From: an uncultured Porphyromonadaceae bacterium
Lineage (GTDB): Bacteria > Bacteroidota > Bacteroidia > Bacteroidales > Muribaculaceae
Assembly (NCBI GenBank): GCA_946187345.1
Contig: CAMHQD010000002.1
Coordinates: 1 to 64,000, forward strand
Reading direction: 5' to 3'
DNA: 64,000 bases
The position numbers and the translations under genes were made by a program. The notes below the pieces were generated by a model. That model saw only the letters and a list, made by a program, of their open reading frames with translations. It did no database searches and was not told the origin of the DNA. Positions 35,011 through 44,763 of the stretch are shown here, one piece after another; positions within the stretch are counted from its first letter, which is position 1, and every line of letters starts with the position of its first letter.

Positions 35011-35765
35011 AAGCCATGATATTCGCTGCCGGACTCGGCACACGACTCCGGCCTCTAACCGATGACCGGCCTAAAGCGCTTGTCGAGGTCGCCGGCAAAA
35101 CACTCCTTCAACGCGCCATCGACAGCCTCGTCGCCGCCGGATGCACCACCATTGTCGTCAACGTTCACCACTTCGCGCACAAAGTTATCGCCGCCATCAG
35201 CGATATCAATCCGCCCGATGTTGACATCCTCGTCAGCGACGAGAGCGACCTGCTTCTCGACACCGGCGGCGGCGTCCTCGCCGCACGGCCACTCCTCAAA
35301 GGTGACGAGCCTATACTCATCCACAATGTTGATATTATCACTCGAGACCTCGACCTCAAGGCTATCGTCACCTCACACGTCACCAATCATGCCCTCGCCA
35401 CACTACTTGTCAAGAAGCGAGACACGCGGCGCTACTTCCTATTTGATGATAATATGAGCCTCCGAGGATGGGAAAACACCGCAACCGGAGCCTTCAAACC
35501 GGATGACATGAATGCCTCGAGCGCTATAATGCTTCATCATAGGGCTTTCGGTGGCATTCATGTCATCTCGCCGGCCATATTTGACTATCTCCAGGATTAC
35601 GCCCACATCCACGGACCGGTCTTTTCCATCACAGACTTTTACATCGACAACTGTCGCCGCTGTGACATACGCGCATACCAACAAATAACTCCATACCAAT
35701 GGCTCGACGTCGGCAAACCAGACACCCTCAACCAAGCCATTAACCTCCTTAAAGAAAACAACTAA
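35007..35765 (+). CDS. Nucleotidyltransferase, probable MurNAc-1-phosphate uridylyltransferase (MurU-like)
   Basis: A 252-residue sugar-1-phosphate nucleotidyltransferase with the nucleotide-binding motif FAAGLGTRLRPLTDDRPKAL at the N-terminus and DVGKPDTL near the C-terminus. Length fits the short MurU group rather than full GlmU. The 4-base overlap with the AmgK-RapZ gene supports making UDP-MurNAc from recycled MurNAc-1-phosphate. Mannose- or glucose-1-phosphate as substrate cannot be excluded from sequence alone. Confidence 0.85.
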   Translation: MKAMIFAAGLGTRLRPLTDDRPKALVEVAGKTLLQRAIDSLVAAGCTTIVVNVHHFAHKVIAAISDINPPDVDILVSDESDLLLDTGGGVLAARPLLKGDEPILIHNVDIITRDLDLKAIVTSHVTNHALATLLVKKRDTRRYFLFDDNMSLRGWENTATGAFKPDDMNASSAIMLHHRAFGGIHVISPAIFDYLQDYAHIHGPVFSITDFYIDNCRRCDIRAYQQITPYQWLDVGKPDTLNQAINLLKENN

Positions 35766-35819
35766 ATACAATCATTAATAATTATCATTTGTCGTTTTCT
35801 GCAAGACTGACTGATGACA

Positions 35820-38288
35820 CTACTTCAGGTCGACGACAGTGATGCCGGCACCGCCCAGGCGGACATCCTCGTCGCGGTAGCGTGCAACACCGAACACCGC
35901 GCCGAGGTAGTTGCGTATAACTTCACGCAGGATGCCATTTCCGGTGCCATGAAGAATTCGGACGCGTTTGGCCGCAAACTGCACCGCATCGTCAATGAAG
36001 TATGTCACTGCCTGCAACGCCTCGTCGGCCCTCATGCCGCGAACATCAATCTCCGGCTTGAACGCCAACTGGCGGGCTCGGATGTCTTCTAATGTGGCGC
36101 GCGACACAGACGAGTGATGATCCTGATCCTCGGCTTTGCGCTTAGTGCGTTCCACACGAGACGCCTCAATGCGAAGTCTCATTGAGCCTACTGTTATCGT
36201 AACATACTTCTCATCGGCACTGACAACGGTGCCGATACTGTTTCCGCCTTTAAGGATGACGGTATCGCCAGGATGAAGCCCTCGGTCGGTGTTGCCAGCC
36301 GCAAGCGTCGGTTTTGCTTTCTTCGATTTCTTTGGTTTAGTGGCCGGGCGAAGAGGCTCAAGAGGCAACTGCGGCATCTGCCCGGCATCTTCATCGCCAA
36401 GCCGACGTTTGAAATCTTCGAGTTCACGGCGTGCTTCACGAGTGCGCTCACGCTCCGCCTGCATCTCTTTAATCTCCTTAATAGTGCGCTCCACTTGTGC
36501 GTTGCTACGTTGAAGCAACTCTCGTGCCTCGGCGCGAGCCTCACTCAATATCTGACGTTGCTGCGCCGCGAGATCACGCAGGCGACTGTTATACTGCTCC
36601 GCAATCGCGTCAATCTCCTTCTCCTTCAATCGAATCTCATGACGTTTCGTTTCCCAATATTTACGGTCGCGAACAATATCAAGCAAGTAGCGATCCATAT
36701 TGATGTAGTCGCTGCCCACAATCTGTGACGCATCATCAAGCACATCAGACGGCAATCCGATGCCGCGTGCTATCTCGATGGCAAACGAACTGCCGGGGTA
36801 ACCAACTTGCAACTGAAATAATGGTCTCATCTGCCGCCTATCATAGAGCATCGCACCATTCACAAGGCCTTCAGTCTCATCTGCCAACTGTTTGAGATTA
36901 TGATAATGAGTGGTGATCACTCCAATCACGCCAGCGGCAGCCAATCGAGTGAGTATCGCTTGAGCAATCGCCGCGCCAATCTGCGGTTCCGTGCCGCTGC
37001 CAAACTCGTCAATCAGCGCCAACGTGTGGGCGTCACCACGCTCAAGCAGCAACTTCATGTTGCTCAGATGCGAACTATATGTACTCAAGTCGTTCTCCAT
37101 ACTCTGCTGGTCACCAATATCGATAAAGATGCCGGCAAACGTGCCAATGTGACTATTAGAATGTAAAGGCGGCAGAACTCCGCATTGAGTCATATATTGA
37201 ATGATACCCACAGTTTTCAAGCACACGCTCTTTCCGCCCGCGTTTGGACCGCTGATCACAATAATGCGCTGTTTGCCGTCGAGATTGATGTTCAGCGGCA
37301 CGACTTCCTTACCCTGTTGGCGTAGCGATAGCAACAACGCCGGATGCACGGCATGATACCACTCGGCCATCGGCTCGGCATGCACCGTCGGCATCTGACC
37401 GTCAATAGCAATGGCGAAGCGTGCCTTTGCCCTTATAAAGTCAAGACGGGCGAGAGTGTCAAGATTGTCAAGCATCGCCGGCATATGCGGACGCAGCAGG
37501 TCGGCGAGTTCAGTGAGGATGCGGACAACCTCACGGTCGATCTCGGCCTCTGTCTCACGGATGCGGTTATTCGCCTCCACAATCTCTTCCGGCTCGATAA
37601 AGACCGTCTTGCCTGTCGCGCTCTCATCATGTACAATGCCGCGAACACGACGTTTGTTGGCCGCGGCGACAGGCAACACGAGGCGCCCGTCGCGCATCGC
37701 GGGTTGCGCGTCACTGTCAAGTGCTCCAATGTTCTTTGCCTGTGCGATGACACGTCGCATCAGGCCGGCTATGCTGGCCATAGTGTGGGCAAGGGTCGCA
37801 CGCAACTGTTGCAACAACGGAGACGCGCTGTCACGCACATTGCCCTGGCGGTCAATGACTCTCCCAATGGCTGAGCGAGCCTCATCAATCGGATCGAGGC
37901 GACTGACAAGCAGCCGAAGACGCGTTGCGACAGGGCGTGATGCGTCACCGTCGTCACGGCGGAAGAATGATATTATCTGCTCAATCATCGCCAACTGCCG
38001 TTGAAGCTTGCTCAAATGATCGGCGTTCAGCATCGTGCCGGGCGCGGCAATGCTCTTTAGAGGCTCGCGCAAGTCAAACAGACAATCAAACGGCAAATCC
38101 CTGCCACCGGTCTCGATGGCGAGCATTTCCGCAGTCTGCTCAAGGTGTCGGACTATTGTCTCATAGTCACTCGAGAACTTCATCTGTCGGCAACAGTCCG
38201 CGCCCATCGTGCTCGAACAGTGTGACAGCAGTTCGCGCCTAACGACATCAAAGCCTATTTTATTCTCAAAAGAATCCGGATAAATCAT
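35820..38288 (-). CDS. mutS2: MutS2 (Smr-domain DNA/ribosome-associated ATPase)
   Basis: An 822-residue MutS2. It has core and clamp regions, an ABC-type ATPase with Walker A GPNAGGKS and ALIDEFGSGTEP (Walker B/signature), a coiled stretch (about 520-620), a KOW-like segment and a C-terminal Smr domain (about 740-822, with IDVRGMRADEAL and HGTGNG). MutS2 proteins limit homologous recombination, and in some bacteria split collided ribosomes. It is transcribed alone, convergent with the MurU-like gene. Confidence 0.96.
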   Translation of the reverse strand: MIYPDSFENKIGFDVVRRELLSHCSSTMGADCCRQMKFSSDYETIVRHLEQTAEMLAIETGGRDLPFDCLFDLREPLKSIAAPGTMLNADHLSKLQRQLAMIEQIISFFRRDDGDASRPVATRLRLLVSRLDPIDEARSAIGRVIDRQGNVRDSASPLLQQLRATLAHTMASIAGLMRRVIAQAKNIGALDSDAQPAMRDGRLVLPVAAANKRRVRGIVHDESATGKTVFIEPEEIVEANNRIRETEAEIDREVVRILTELADLLRPHMPAMLDNLDTLARLDFIRAKARFAIAIDGQMPTVHAEPMAEWYHAVHPALLLSLRQQGKEVVPLNINLDGKQRIIVISGPNAGGKSVCLKTVGIIQYMTQCGVLPPLHSNSHIGTFAGIFIDIGDQQSMENDLSTYSSHLSNMKLLLERGDAHTLALIDEFGSGTEPQIGAAIAQAILTRLAAAGVIGVITTHYHNLKQLADETEGLVNGAMLYDRRQMRPLFQLQVGYPGSSFAIEIARGIGLPSDVLDDASQIVGSDYINMDRYLLDIVRDRKYWETKRHEIRLKEKEIDAIAEQYNSRLRDLAAQQRQILSEARAEARELLQRSNAQVERTIKEIKEMQAERERTREARRELEDFKRRLGDEDAGQMPQLPLEPLRPATKPKKSKKAKPTLAAGNTDRGLHPGDTVILKGGNSIGTVVSADEKYVTITVGSMRLRIEASRVERTKRKAEDQDHHSSVSRATLEDIRARQLAFKPEIDVRGMRADEALQAVTYFIDDAVQFAAKRVRILHGTGNGILREVIRNYLGAVFGVARYRDEDVRLGGAGITVVDLK

Positions 38289-38302
38289 GAAGAATATTTT
38301 TG

Positions 38303-38310
38303 CAAAATTA
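38303..38310 (-). promoter_or_regulatory. -7 box for mutS2
   Basis: TAATTTTG on the minus strand, 14 bases before the ATG, implying a very short leader. No clear -33. Confidence 0.45.
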
Positions 38311-38375
38311 TAAAAAAGTTCCTACATTCGTCATCTTTTAGCAACGGAATGTTTCCGAAATCCGATTTTATTGCT

Positions 38376-38383
38376 TACCTTTG
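38376..38383 (+). promoter_or_regulatory. -7 box for the small membrane protein-dxs unit
   Basis: TACCTTTG at 38376-38383 matches TAnnTTTG. Transcription would start near 38390, which favours the ATG at 38411 for the first gene. Confidence 0.5.
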
Positions 38384-38410
38384 CATTTGTATATGCAGAA
38401 TAAGACGACG

Positions 38411-38611
38411 ATGAGCGGAGCAAACTATTTCCGATTTGCGTGCGTGCTCCTTTTGTGGTGCGCGTTGGTCTATCTTCTATTGACGCGAGTGGAGCGCATC
38501 ACGGCGATGACGCTTTTCACTATTGTGGCCAGCGGCATCATTGTGTTTGTACCGCTCTACAAGAAATATGTGCTCAACAAGGACGATAAGCAAGACAATG
38601 AGCGACGATAA
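38411..38611 (+). CDS. Small two-pass membrane protein
   Basis: A 66-residue protein (MSGANYFRFACVLLLW...) with two membrane segments (about 6-24 and 30-50) and a charged C-terminus. An in-frame ATG at 38393 would add six residues. It overlaps the dxs start by 14 bases, so it is co-transcribed with dxs. No family is recognised. Confidence 0.7.
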   Translation: MSGANYFRFACVLLLWCALVYLLLTRVERITAMTLFTIVASGIIVFVPLYKKYVLNKDDKQDNERR

Positions 38612-40517
38612 CTTTACATTAGAACACTGCCCGTTGCTGGCGACAATCGATAGCCCCACGGACTTGAAAAAACTGTCGGTGGAGCAACTGCCACAGGTAT
38701 GCTCCGAGTTGCGGCGGTTCATAATTCATCATCTATCAGTCAACCCGGGACATTTCGCATCGAGCATGGGGGCCGTGGAGATTGTCGTGGCACTGCACTA
38801 TGTGTTCAACACTCCGGATGACCGCATCGTGTGGGACGTTGGGCACCAGGCCTACGCCCACAAGATACTGACAGGACGACGTGACTTGTTCAAGACCAAC
38901 CGCAAGATGGGCGGGCTAAGCGGATTCCCGATACCTACAGAGAGCGAGTATGATACCTTTACCGCAGGCCATGCCAGCAACAGCATTAGCGCGGCACTCG
39001 GTATGGCCATCGCAGACCGCTTGCAGGGTAACACTGACCGCAAGGTCGTCGCGGTAATCGGTGATGCCAGCATTGGAGGCGGTCTCGCGTTTGAGGGTGT
39101 CAATAACGTCTCCAATAATCCCAATGACCTCCTCATCATCTTGAATGATAACGATATGTCCATTGATGAGAGAGTGGGTGGCCTGGGCGAATATATGTCC
39201 CACATGACCACAAGTAAGAGTTATAATAACCTGCGTTACAAGACTTATAACTTTCTCAAACGTCACAAAATCATCAATGACGACCGCAAGGGATTGATAT
39301 TGCGTTTCAGCAATTCACTGAAGTCTCTGCTCACCGGACAGCAGAACATCTTTGAGGGCTTGAATATAAGATATTTTGGTCCATACGATGGTCATGATGT
39401 AGTCAAGTTGGTAAAAACGCTCCGTGACATTAAGGATATGCGAGGGCCACGTTTGCTGCACCTTCACACCATTAAAGGCAAGGGATATCCAGCAGCCGAG
39501 GCCGACCCGACCACTTGGCATGCCCCGGGGCGATATGATGAAGCCACTGGCGAGCGCGTGAAAGAGGATAACACCGGTAAACCTCCAAAATTCCAAACAG
39601 TGATGGGCGAGACGCTCATTGAGTTGGCGCGTGACAATGAGCGGATTGTGGCCATTACCGCAGCCATGCCAGGTGGCACAGGCGTTGACATAATGCAAAA
39701 GGAGATGCCGGAACGCACATTTGATGTGGGTATCAGCGAGGGGCACGCGGTGACGTTCGCAGGCGGATTGGCAAAGGAAGGATTGCATCCCTTCTGTTGC
39801 ATCTATAGTTCGTTTCTGCAACGTGGATATGACCAAATCATTCACGATGTGGCGGTACTGCGGCTGCCCGTGACTTTCTGTATTGATCGTGGCGGCCTGG
39901 TGGGCGAGGACGGAGTGACTCACCATGGCTTGTTTGATATGGCCTATCTGCGGCCTGTGCCGGGCTTGACGTTGTGCGCTCCGCGCAATGAGCACCAGTT
40001 GCGCCGCATGATGTACACAGCCCAACTTGACGGACAAGGTCCTTGGGCAATCCGTTATCCCCGTGGCCGCGGATCGCAAGTGGATTGGCGTTGTCCATTG
40101 GAACCTATCCCTGTGGGTCGGGGTGAGTGCCTGCATCGGGGCGGACGTGTCGCGGTGCTATCAATAGGTGCAATCGCGTCTCAAGTGACAAAGGCATTGG
40201 AATTGCTGCAAACATCCGGTATCGATGCCGGTCACTATGATATGATATTTCTAAAGCCACTTGACGACAATTTGCTGGCTCAAGTCGCGAATGACTATCA
40301 AGCTGTTGTAACCGTCGAAGATGGGACTACCACCGGAGGACTCGGATCGGCGGTTGCTGAGTGGATGACGGCACGTGGAATAACAATGCCGGTGACACGC
40401 TTGGGCGTTAGCGATATGTTTGTGCATCAAGGTACTCCGGAACAATTATACGCTCTCTGTGGTATTGATGCCGCGTCAATAGCCGAAACTGTTAAGATGT
40501 TAGACCTTAGATGTTAG
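38598..40517 (+). CDS. dxs: 1-deoxy-D-xylulose-5-phosphate synthase
   Basis: A 639-residue thiamine-diphosphate enzyme that makes DXP from pyruvate and glyceraldehyde-3-phosphate, the first step of the MEP isoprenoid pathway. Family motifs include HHLSVNPGHFASSMGAVE, WDVGHQAYAHKILTGR, GDASIGGGLAFEGVNN (thiamine-binding, usually GDG), DGHDV and the transketolase-like TFAGGLAKEGLHPFC. The start at 38598 (MSDDNFTLEH) is inside the end of the preceding gene. The next pathway enzyme, dxr, is also in this window at 62560-63726. Confidence 0.95.
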   Translation: MSDDNFTLEHCPLLATIDSPTDLKKLSVEQLPQVCSELRRFIIHHLSVNPGHFASSMGAVEIVVALHYVFNTPDDRIVWDVGHQAYAHKILTGRRDLFKTNRKMGGLSGFPIPTESEYDTFTAGHASNSISAALGMAIADRLQGNTDRKVVAVIGDASIGGGLAFEGVNNVSNNPNDLLIILNDNDMSIDERVGGLGEYMSHMTTSKSYNNLRYKTYNFLKRHKIINDDRKGLILRFSNSLKSLLTGQQNIFEGLNIRYFGPYDGHDVVKLVKTLRDIKDMRGPRLLHLHTIKGKGYPAAEADPTTWHAPGRYDEATGERVKEDNTGKPPKFQTVMGETLIELARDNERIVAITAAMPGGTGVDIMQKEMPERTFDVGISEGHAVTFAGGLAKEGLHPFCCIYSSFLQRGYDQIIHDVAVLRLPVTFCIDRGGLVGEDGVTHHGLFDMAYLRPVPGLTLCAPRNEHQLRRMMYTAQLDGQGPWAIRYPRGRGSQVDWRCPLEPIPVGRGECLHRGGRVAVLSIGAIASQVTKALELLQTSGIDAGHYDMIFLKPLDDNLLAQVANDYQAVVTVEDGTTTGGLGSAVAEWMTARGITMPVTRLGVSDMFVHQGTPEQLYALCGIDAASIAETVKMLDLRC

Positions 40518-40586
40518 TTTGGCTACCGTGATATCCCAAAACAACTCTCTACTCTATATAATCTATTCTCTCTACTCTCACTCAAG

Positions 40587-41918
40587 ATGAAAATCGTGAT
40601 TGCAGGAGCCGGGCAGGTCGGCTCACACTTGGCCAAAATGCTCAGCGATGAGGAGCAGGATATTGTTGTCATTGACCGCGATGAGCGCAACCTTGCCGCG
40701 TTGGATAACTACAACCTAATGACCGTTAGAGGCAGCGCGGTTTCCTTCAACGACTTGAAGGGAGCCGGTGTGTCGGGTTGCGACCTGTTTGTTGCCGTCA
40801 CACCCTATGAGACCCGCAACATTATGGCGTGCTCCATCGCACGCAGTATGGGAGCGCGCCACACGGTATCGAGAATTGAGAATTCGGAGTTGATGGCCCC
40901 GAGACACAAGGAATACTTTAATGCCATTGGAGTAAATGATTTGATTTACCCTGACTATGTGGCAAGCGAGGAAATGGCAAACGCGATGCGTCGCACGTGG
41001 GTAAGAAATTGGTTTGAACTATTTGACGGCCAACTGATAGTGGTTGGTGTTAAATTGCGAGCAAACGCTTCGTTGGTGGGTAAACGACTGAGGGATCTGA
41101 GCGATGTGTCTTCGTTTATGCATGTGTGTGCCATCAAGCGTAATCGTGAGATCATTATCCCCCGTGGCAGCGATATGATTATCGTGAACGATATCGCTTA
41201 TATTGCCACAACCCGCGATCATATCGAAGAAGTGGTCGATGTGTGCGGCAAGGTGAACATCGGCGTGGAGAAGGTGATGGTGATGGGAGGCGGGCCGATG
41301 ACGGCGCAATTACTGTCAATGGTTGGTTCACGTTACCGCGTCAAGGTTATTGAGCCTGACTATGCCCGTTGTGAGTCGCTCGCCGAGGCATTCCCAAATT
41401 CTTCAATCGTCAACGGCGACGCTCGTGATACCGATTTACTTGAAGAAGAGGGGATTGGAGACTATGACGTGTTTGTTGCTCTCACCGACAGCAGTGAAGC
41501 CAATATTTTGGGCTGCATGATGGCAAAAGAACATGGAGTGCGCAAGACTATTGCAGATGTTGAGAACTTGCAGTATATCAACGAGGCCGAACTGCTGAAT
41601 ATCGGCACGATTATCAACAAGAAACTCATTGCCTCAAGTCGCATCGTGCAACTTATGCTTGATGCCGATACAAGCAATGCTAAGTGCCTTGCCCTGGCCG
41701 ACGCCGAGGTCGCTGAAATTGTAATAAAGGACGGCTGGAGCAGTACGCGCAAGGCCGTAAAGAACTTGAGCCTACCCGATGAGTTGACGATTGCCGGCAT
41801 GGTGCGCCATGGGCAAGGTTTGTTGGTGAATGGTGATACAGTGTTGCAATCGGGAGACCATGTTGTGGTGTTCTGCCTTTCGGGTAGTCTGCACAAGTTG
41901 GAGAAATCCTTCAAATGA
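40587..41918 (+). CDS. trkA: Trk system potassium uptake protein TrkA
   Basis: A 443-residue cytoplasmic regulator of the TrkH potassium channel. It has two NAD-binding RCK units: the first with IAGAGQVGSHLA and IDRDE, the second starting near 230 with MGGGPMTAQLL. Each is followed by a small TrkA_C domain. It is followed by trkH after 11 bases. Confidence 0.95.
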   Translation: MKIVIAGAGQVGSHLAKMLSDEEQDIVVIDRDERNLAALDNYNLMTVRGSAVSFNDLKGAGVSGCDLFVAVTPYETRNIMACSIARSMGARHTVSRIENSELMAPRHKEYFNAIGVNDLIYPDYVASEEMANAMRRTWVRNWFELFDGQLIVVGVKLRANASLVGKRLRDLSDVSSFMHVCAIKRNREIIIPRGSDMIIVNDIAYIATTRDHIEEVVDVCGKVNIGVEKVMVMGGGPMTAQLLSMVGSRYRVKVIEPDYARCESLAEAFPNSSIVNGDARDTDLLEEEGIGDYDVFVALTDSSEANILGCMMAKEHGVRKTIADVENLQYINEAELLNIGTIINKKLIASSRIVQLMLDADTSNAKCLALADAEVAEIVIKDGWSSTRKAVKNLSLPDELTIAGMVRHGQGLLVNGDTVLQSGDHVVVFCLSGSLHKLEKSFK

Positions 41919-41929
41919 ATATTTTATAA

Positions 41930-43396
41930 ATGAAACTCATTAACTTGCCGGTGGTCCTCAGAGTGCAGGGATGGCTGTTGCTGATTGAGGCGACATTCAT
42001 GCTCGCGCCAATCGCTGTCTCGTGTTACTACCACGAGTGGCCCACTGCTATATGCTTCACTTATGCAACGCTGCTCACCATCATTGCCGGCTTGATGATG
42101 GCACGCTGGCTTCGCCCCTCTCCAGGCACTTCGATGCGCCGCCGTGAGGGAGTGTTGCTGACAGCCATCATTTGGGTGTTTTTCTCGTTCTTCGGGATGT
42201 TACCGTTGCTATTCACCGGCACAGTTGATAATGTTACAGATGCCTTTTTTGAGACCATGAGCGGCTTCACGACAACAGGGTCGAGCATCATCGCCGATGT
42301 GGAGACTCTGCCTCGTGGAGTGCTGTTTTGGAGGTCAATGATGCAATGGATTGGCGGCATGGGAATCATCTTGTTCACACTGGCTGTGCTACCAATGCTA
42401 AACCAGAAAGGTGGTATCGCATTGTTCAATGCCGAGGTCACAGGTATCACTCATGAAAGACTCAGGCCCCGTGTGAGCCAAACAGCAAAGGATTTGTGGC
42501 TGATTTATATTATTCTCACTATCACAATGACGGCACTTTTGGTCAAACCGATGGGGTGGTATGACGCGGTGTCTCACGCTATGACAACGATGGCTACCGG
42601 TGGCTTTTCAACCAAAAACGCAGGTTTGCACTTCTGGAATAGTTATTATGTGTATGGGGTCGCTATAGTGTTCATGTTTCTGGGCGGAATTAATTTCTCG
42701 CTGATATATAATGCGTCACGCGGCCGTTTTGATCGTGTGCGCAGTAATGATACATTCCGTTTCTATTGCTTCTTCACACTTTTAGTGGCGGTAGTGATAT
42801 TCATTAATATGTGTGTGGAGGGCTACGCGTCAAGCGACGGCGACAGGGCTGTGTTCGCGCTGTTCGATACTGTGGCGGCCATCACGAGCACCGGTTTAAG
42901 CACTATTGATTATGAGACGCGTGGCGAGTTCATCGCAATGATACTACTTGTTGTCATCTTTTTTGGTGGCATGGCTGGTTCGACCAGTGGTGGCGCCAAG
43001 ATTGATCGCTTCATTGTGCTCCTAAAAAACACGTTAAATGAATTTTACCGCGTGCTACACCCCAATGCGGTGAAAACTGTGCGTATAAATGGCCGCGCCC
43101 TTGCTCACACTCTTGTCGCAAAGGTGATCGCGTTTCTGGCAATTTATGTCATGGTCACGATAATCGCCGCATTGGTGCTCACGCTATATGAGTTGCCAAT
43201 TGTTGACTCGCTCTACACATCGTTGGCGATGGTAAGCAACTACGGTTTGGGCTATGGTGCGACTGCTGTGCCAGGGGGCTTCGCCGCGCTGCCTGTGGCG
43301 GCCAAGTGGATGCTTGCCGTCGAGATGCTTGTCGGACGCCTTGAACTGTTCACTGTCTTGGTGATTTTCACACCGGCATTCTGGCGCAAAGACTGA
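41930..43396 (+). CDS. trkH: Trk-type potassium uptake protein TrkH
   Basis: A 488-residue inner-membrane potassium channel subunit. It has repeated membrane-loop-membrane units, with selectivity-filter-like segments TMSGFTTTGSSI, MTTMATGGFST, AITSTGLSTI and VSNYGLGYG at the expected spacing. It works with TrkA from the gene just upstream. Confidence 0.95.
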   Translation: MKLINLPVVLRVQGWLLLIEATFMLAPIAVSCYYHEWPTAICFTYATLLTIIAGLMMARWLRPSPGTSMRRREGVLLTAIIWVFFSFFGMLPLLFTGTVDNVTDAFFETMSGFTTTGSSIIADVETLPRGVLFWRSMMQWIGGMGIILFTLAVLPMLNQKGGIALFNAEVTGITHERLRPRVSQTAKDLWLIYIILTITMTALLVKPMGWYDAVSHAMTTMATGGFSTKNAGLHFWNSYYVYGVAIVFMFLGGINFSLIYNASRGRFDRVRSNDTFRFYCFFTLLVAVVIFINMCVEGYASSDGDRAVFALFDTVAAITSTGLSTIDYETRGEFIAMILLVVIFFGGMAGSTSGGAKIDRFIVLLKNTLNEFYRVLHPNAVKTVRINGRALAHTLVAKVIAFLAIYVMVTIIAALVLTLYELPIVDSLYTSLAMVSNYGLGYGATAVPGGFAALPVAAKWMLAVEMLVGRLELFTVLVIFTPAFWRKD

Positions 43397-43422
43397 CAAC
43401 AATGCCGTCCGTGGACAAAGAC

Positions 43423-44028
43423 TTAAAAAGTGAACTCTCCCAGGCCCTGACGTGTTACAACAGGTTCATCGCCGGTGCAGTCAACTACGGTGCTTGGTAT
43501 CAATGCTCCACGTCCCGCATCGATGACTATGTCGACTGAACTATCGTAGGTCTCGGCGATGAGCGAAGGCTCGCAACGATAGTCATCGTCCGGACCCTGA
43601 ACGCTTGTTGTTAGAATCGGGTTGCCAAGAGCCTCTTCTATGGCAAGAGCAATTTTGTTGTCAGGGATGCGGATTCCCACGCTGCGGCGACCCTTGAAGG
43701 CTTTAGGCAGTTTGCTCAACGCTGTGAAGATGAATGTGTATGGTCCTGGCAAAAATTGTTTCATCATTCGGAATTGGACATTGTCAAACTTGGCGTATTG
43801 CGCTACTTCACTAATATCTGAACAGATGATTGACAAATTTGTTTTAGCGGACTTCATATCCTTCAAAGCGCAGATGCGTTCGATGGCACTGTTGTTCATC
43901 GCGTCACAACCAAGAGCGTAGATGGTGTCCGTGGGATAAATGATAATGCCACCATCAGCAAGACAACGTGCGGCGGCATCGATGTGACGCCGGTTGATGT
44001 TGTTCTCGAGAATTTCCAGAATTTCCAT
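43423..44028 (-). CDS. YrdC/Sua5/YciO family protein (probable threonylcarbamoyl-AMP synthase)
   Basis: A 201-residue protein with the YrdC fold: GGIIIYPTDTIYALGCDA near the N-terminus, FLPGPYTFIF and RSVGIRIPDN. Members make threonylcarbamoyl-AMP for the t6A37 tRNA modification. The usual KxRP segment reads KSAKTNLSIIC here, which is closer to the YciO branch, whose role is less certain. It is the last of four minus-strand genes starting with rlmH. Confidence 0.85.
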   Translation of the reverse strand: MEILEILENNINRRHIDAAARCLADGGIIIYPTDTIYALGCDAMNNSAIERICALKDMKSAKTNLSIICSDISEVAQYAKFDNVQFRMMKQFLPGPYTFIFTALSKLPKAFKGRRSVGIRIPDNKIALAIEEALGNPILTTSVQGPDDDYRCEPSLIAETYDSSVDIVIDAGRGALIPSTVVDCTGDEPVVTRQGLGEFTF

Positions 44029-44075
44029 TTTAGTTATTATTTAGCAACCACAAGTTGGTCGCATATGTGACTTCG

Positions 44076-44747
44076 TTAGTTATTGGGGATTATTATGGTT
44101 GTTGAGATGTCGGTTGCCGATGCGTATTTTGTCAGTAGACGTGCGGTGAGAGCCATAGCCTCGTCAAGAGGCATCTCCGGTCCGAAAGCATTGATACAGA
44201 TGAGCACACGATGAGTGTCAAGAGTGAAGCACGTGCGTTGCTCATCACTTGTGGGAGTCGCGATGCCACCTATGGCATCACGCCAGACCGGCATTCCAGC
44301 GATATTTAATTCACCACGACCGATACCGTGATAGACATCTGTCTCACGGCCAACGCCCATTGTGAGCGTGTCACCGGAAATTTTATCCGCATCAAGTCCA
44401 CTGATAGGATAACCGCTTGTCATCGACACAAGGTTGACCAGATCGACGAGGGCCGTCAAACGGTATAACCCCAATCCGCGGATTATTCGCCGGCAAAGTT
44501 GCTCACTGGCCACTCTGTATCGCCCGGGGTCTTTGCCCAAAGCCCGATATAGGCGTCGCGTTGCGGCGATAGCGGGCCGTTGGTTCACCTGCAGTAACTC
44601 ATAAGATGCTTTAACACAAGCGGCTTCTTGCTCGATTTCAGACCATAACTCGTCATTAGTAGGGGAGTTGCGGACGGTCGCAGTCACTACACCTATCTGA
44701 ACATCAAGGCAACGGGATGTTATCCCTGTTTCTATGATGAAGTTCAT
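44076..44747 (-). CDS. B3/B4 (PheT editing-like) domain protein
   Basis: A 223-residue protein carrying the B3/B4 fold found in the phenylalanyl-tRNA synthetase beta subunit, recognisable in RPAIAATRRLYRALGKDPGRYRVASEQL and LYRLTALVDLVNLVSM. Stand-alone B3/B4 proteins may edit mischarged tRNA or act on other aminoacyl substrates. The frame is open to 44888 but would overlap msrA; the ATG at 44747 leaves a 16-base gap and gives a natural start. Confidence 0.85.
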   Translation of the reverse strand: MNFIIETGITSRCLDVQIGVVTATVRNSPTNDELWSEIEQEAACVKASYELLQVNQRPAIAATRRLYRALGKDPGRYRVASEQLCRRIIRGLGLYRLTALVDLVNLVSMTSGYPISGLDADKISGDTLTMGVGRETDVYHGIGRGELNIAGMPVWRDAIGGIATPTSDEQRTCFTLDTHRVLICINAFGPEMPLDEAMALTARLLTKYASATDISTTIIIPNN

Positions 44748-44763
44748 TCCAATAACAATAATA

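Noticed and set aside
35062..35457. 131-residue frame inside the MurU-like gene
   Set aside because: Alternative-frame shadow with Ser/Pro-rich composition typical of overlap in GC-rich codons.
40518..40586. CTCTACTCT-type repeats between dxs and trkA
   Set aside because: Short low-complexity pyrimidine-rich sequence without regular period or clear function.
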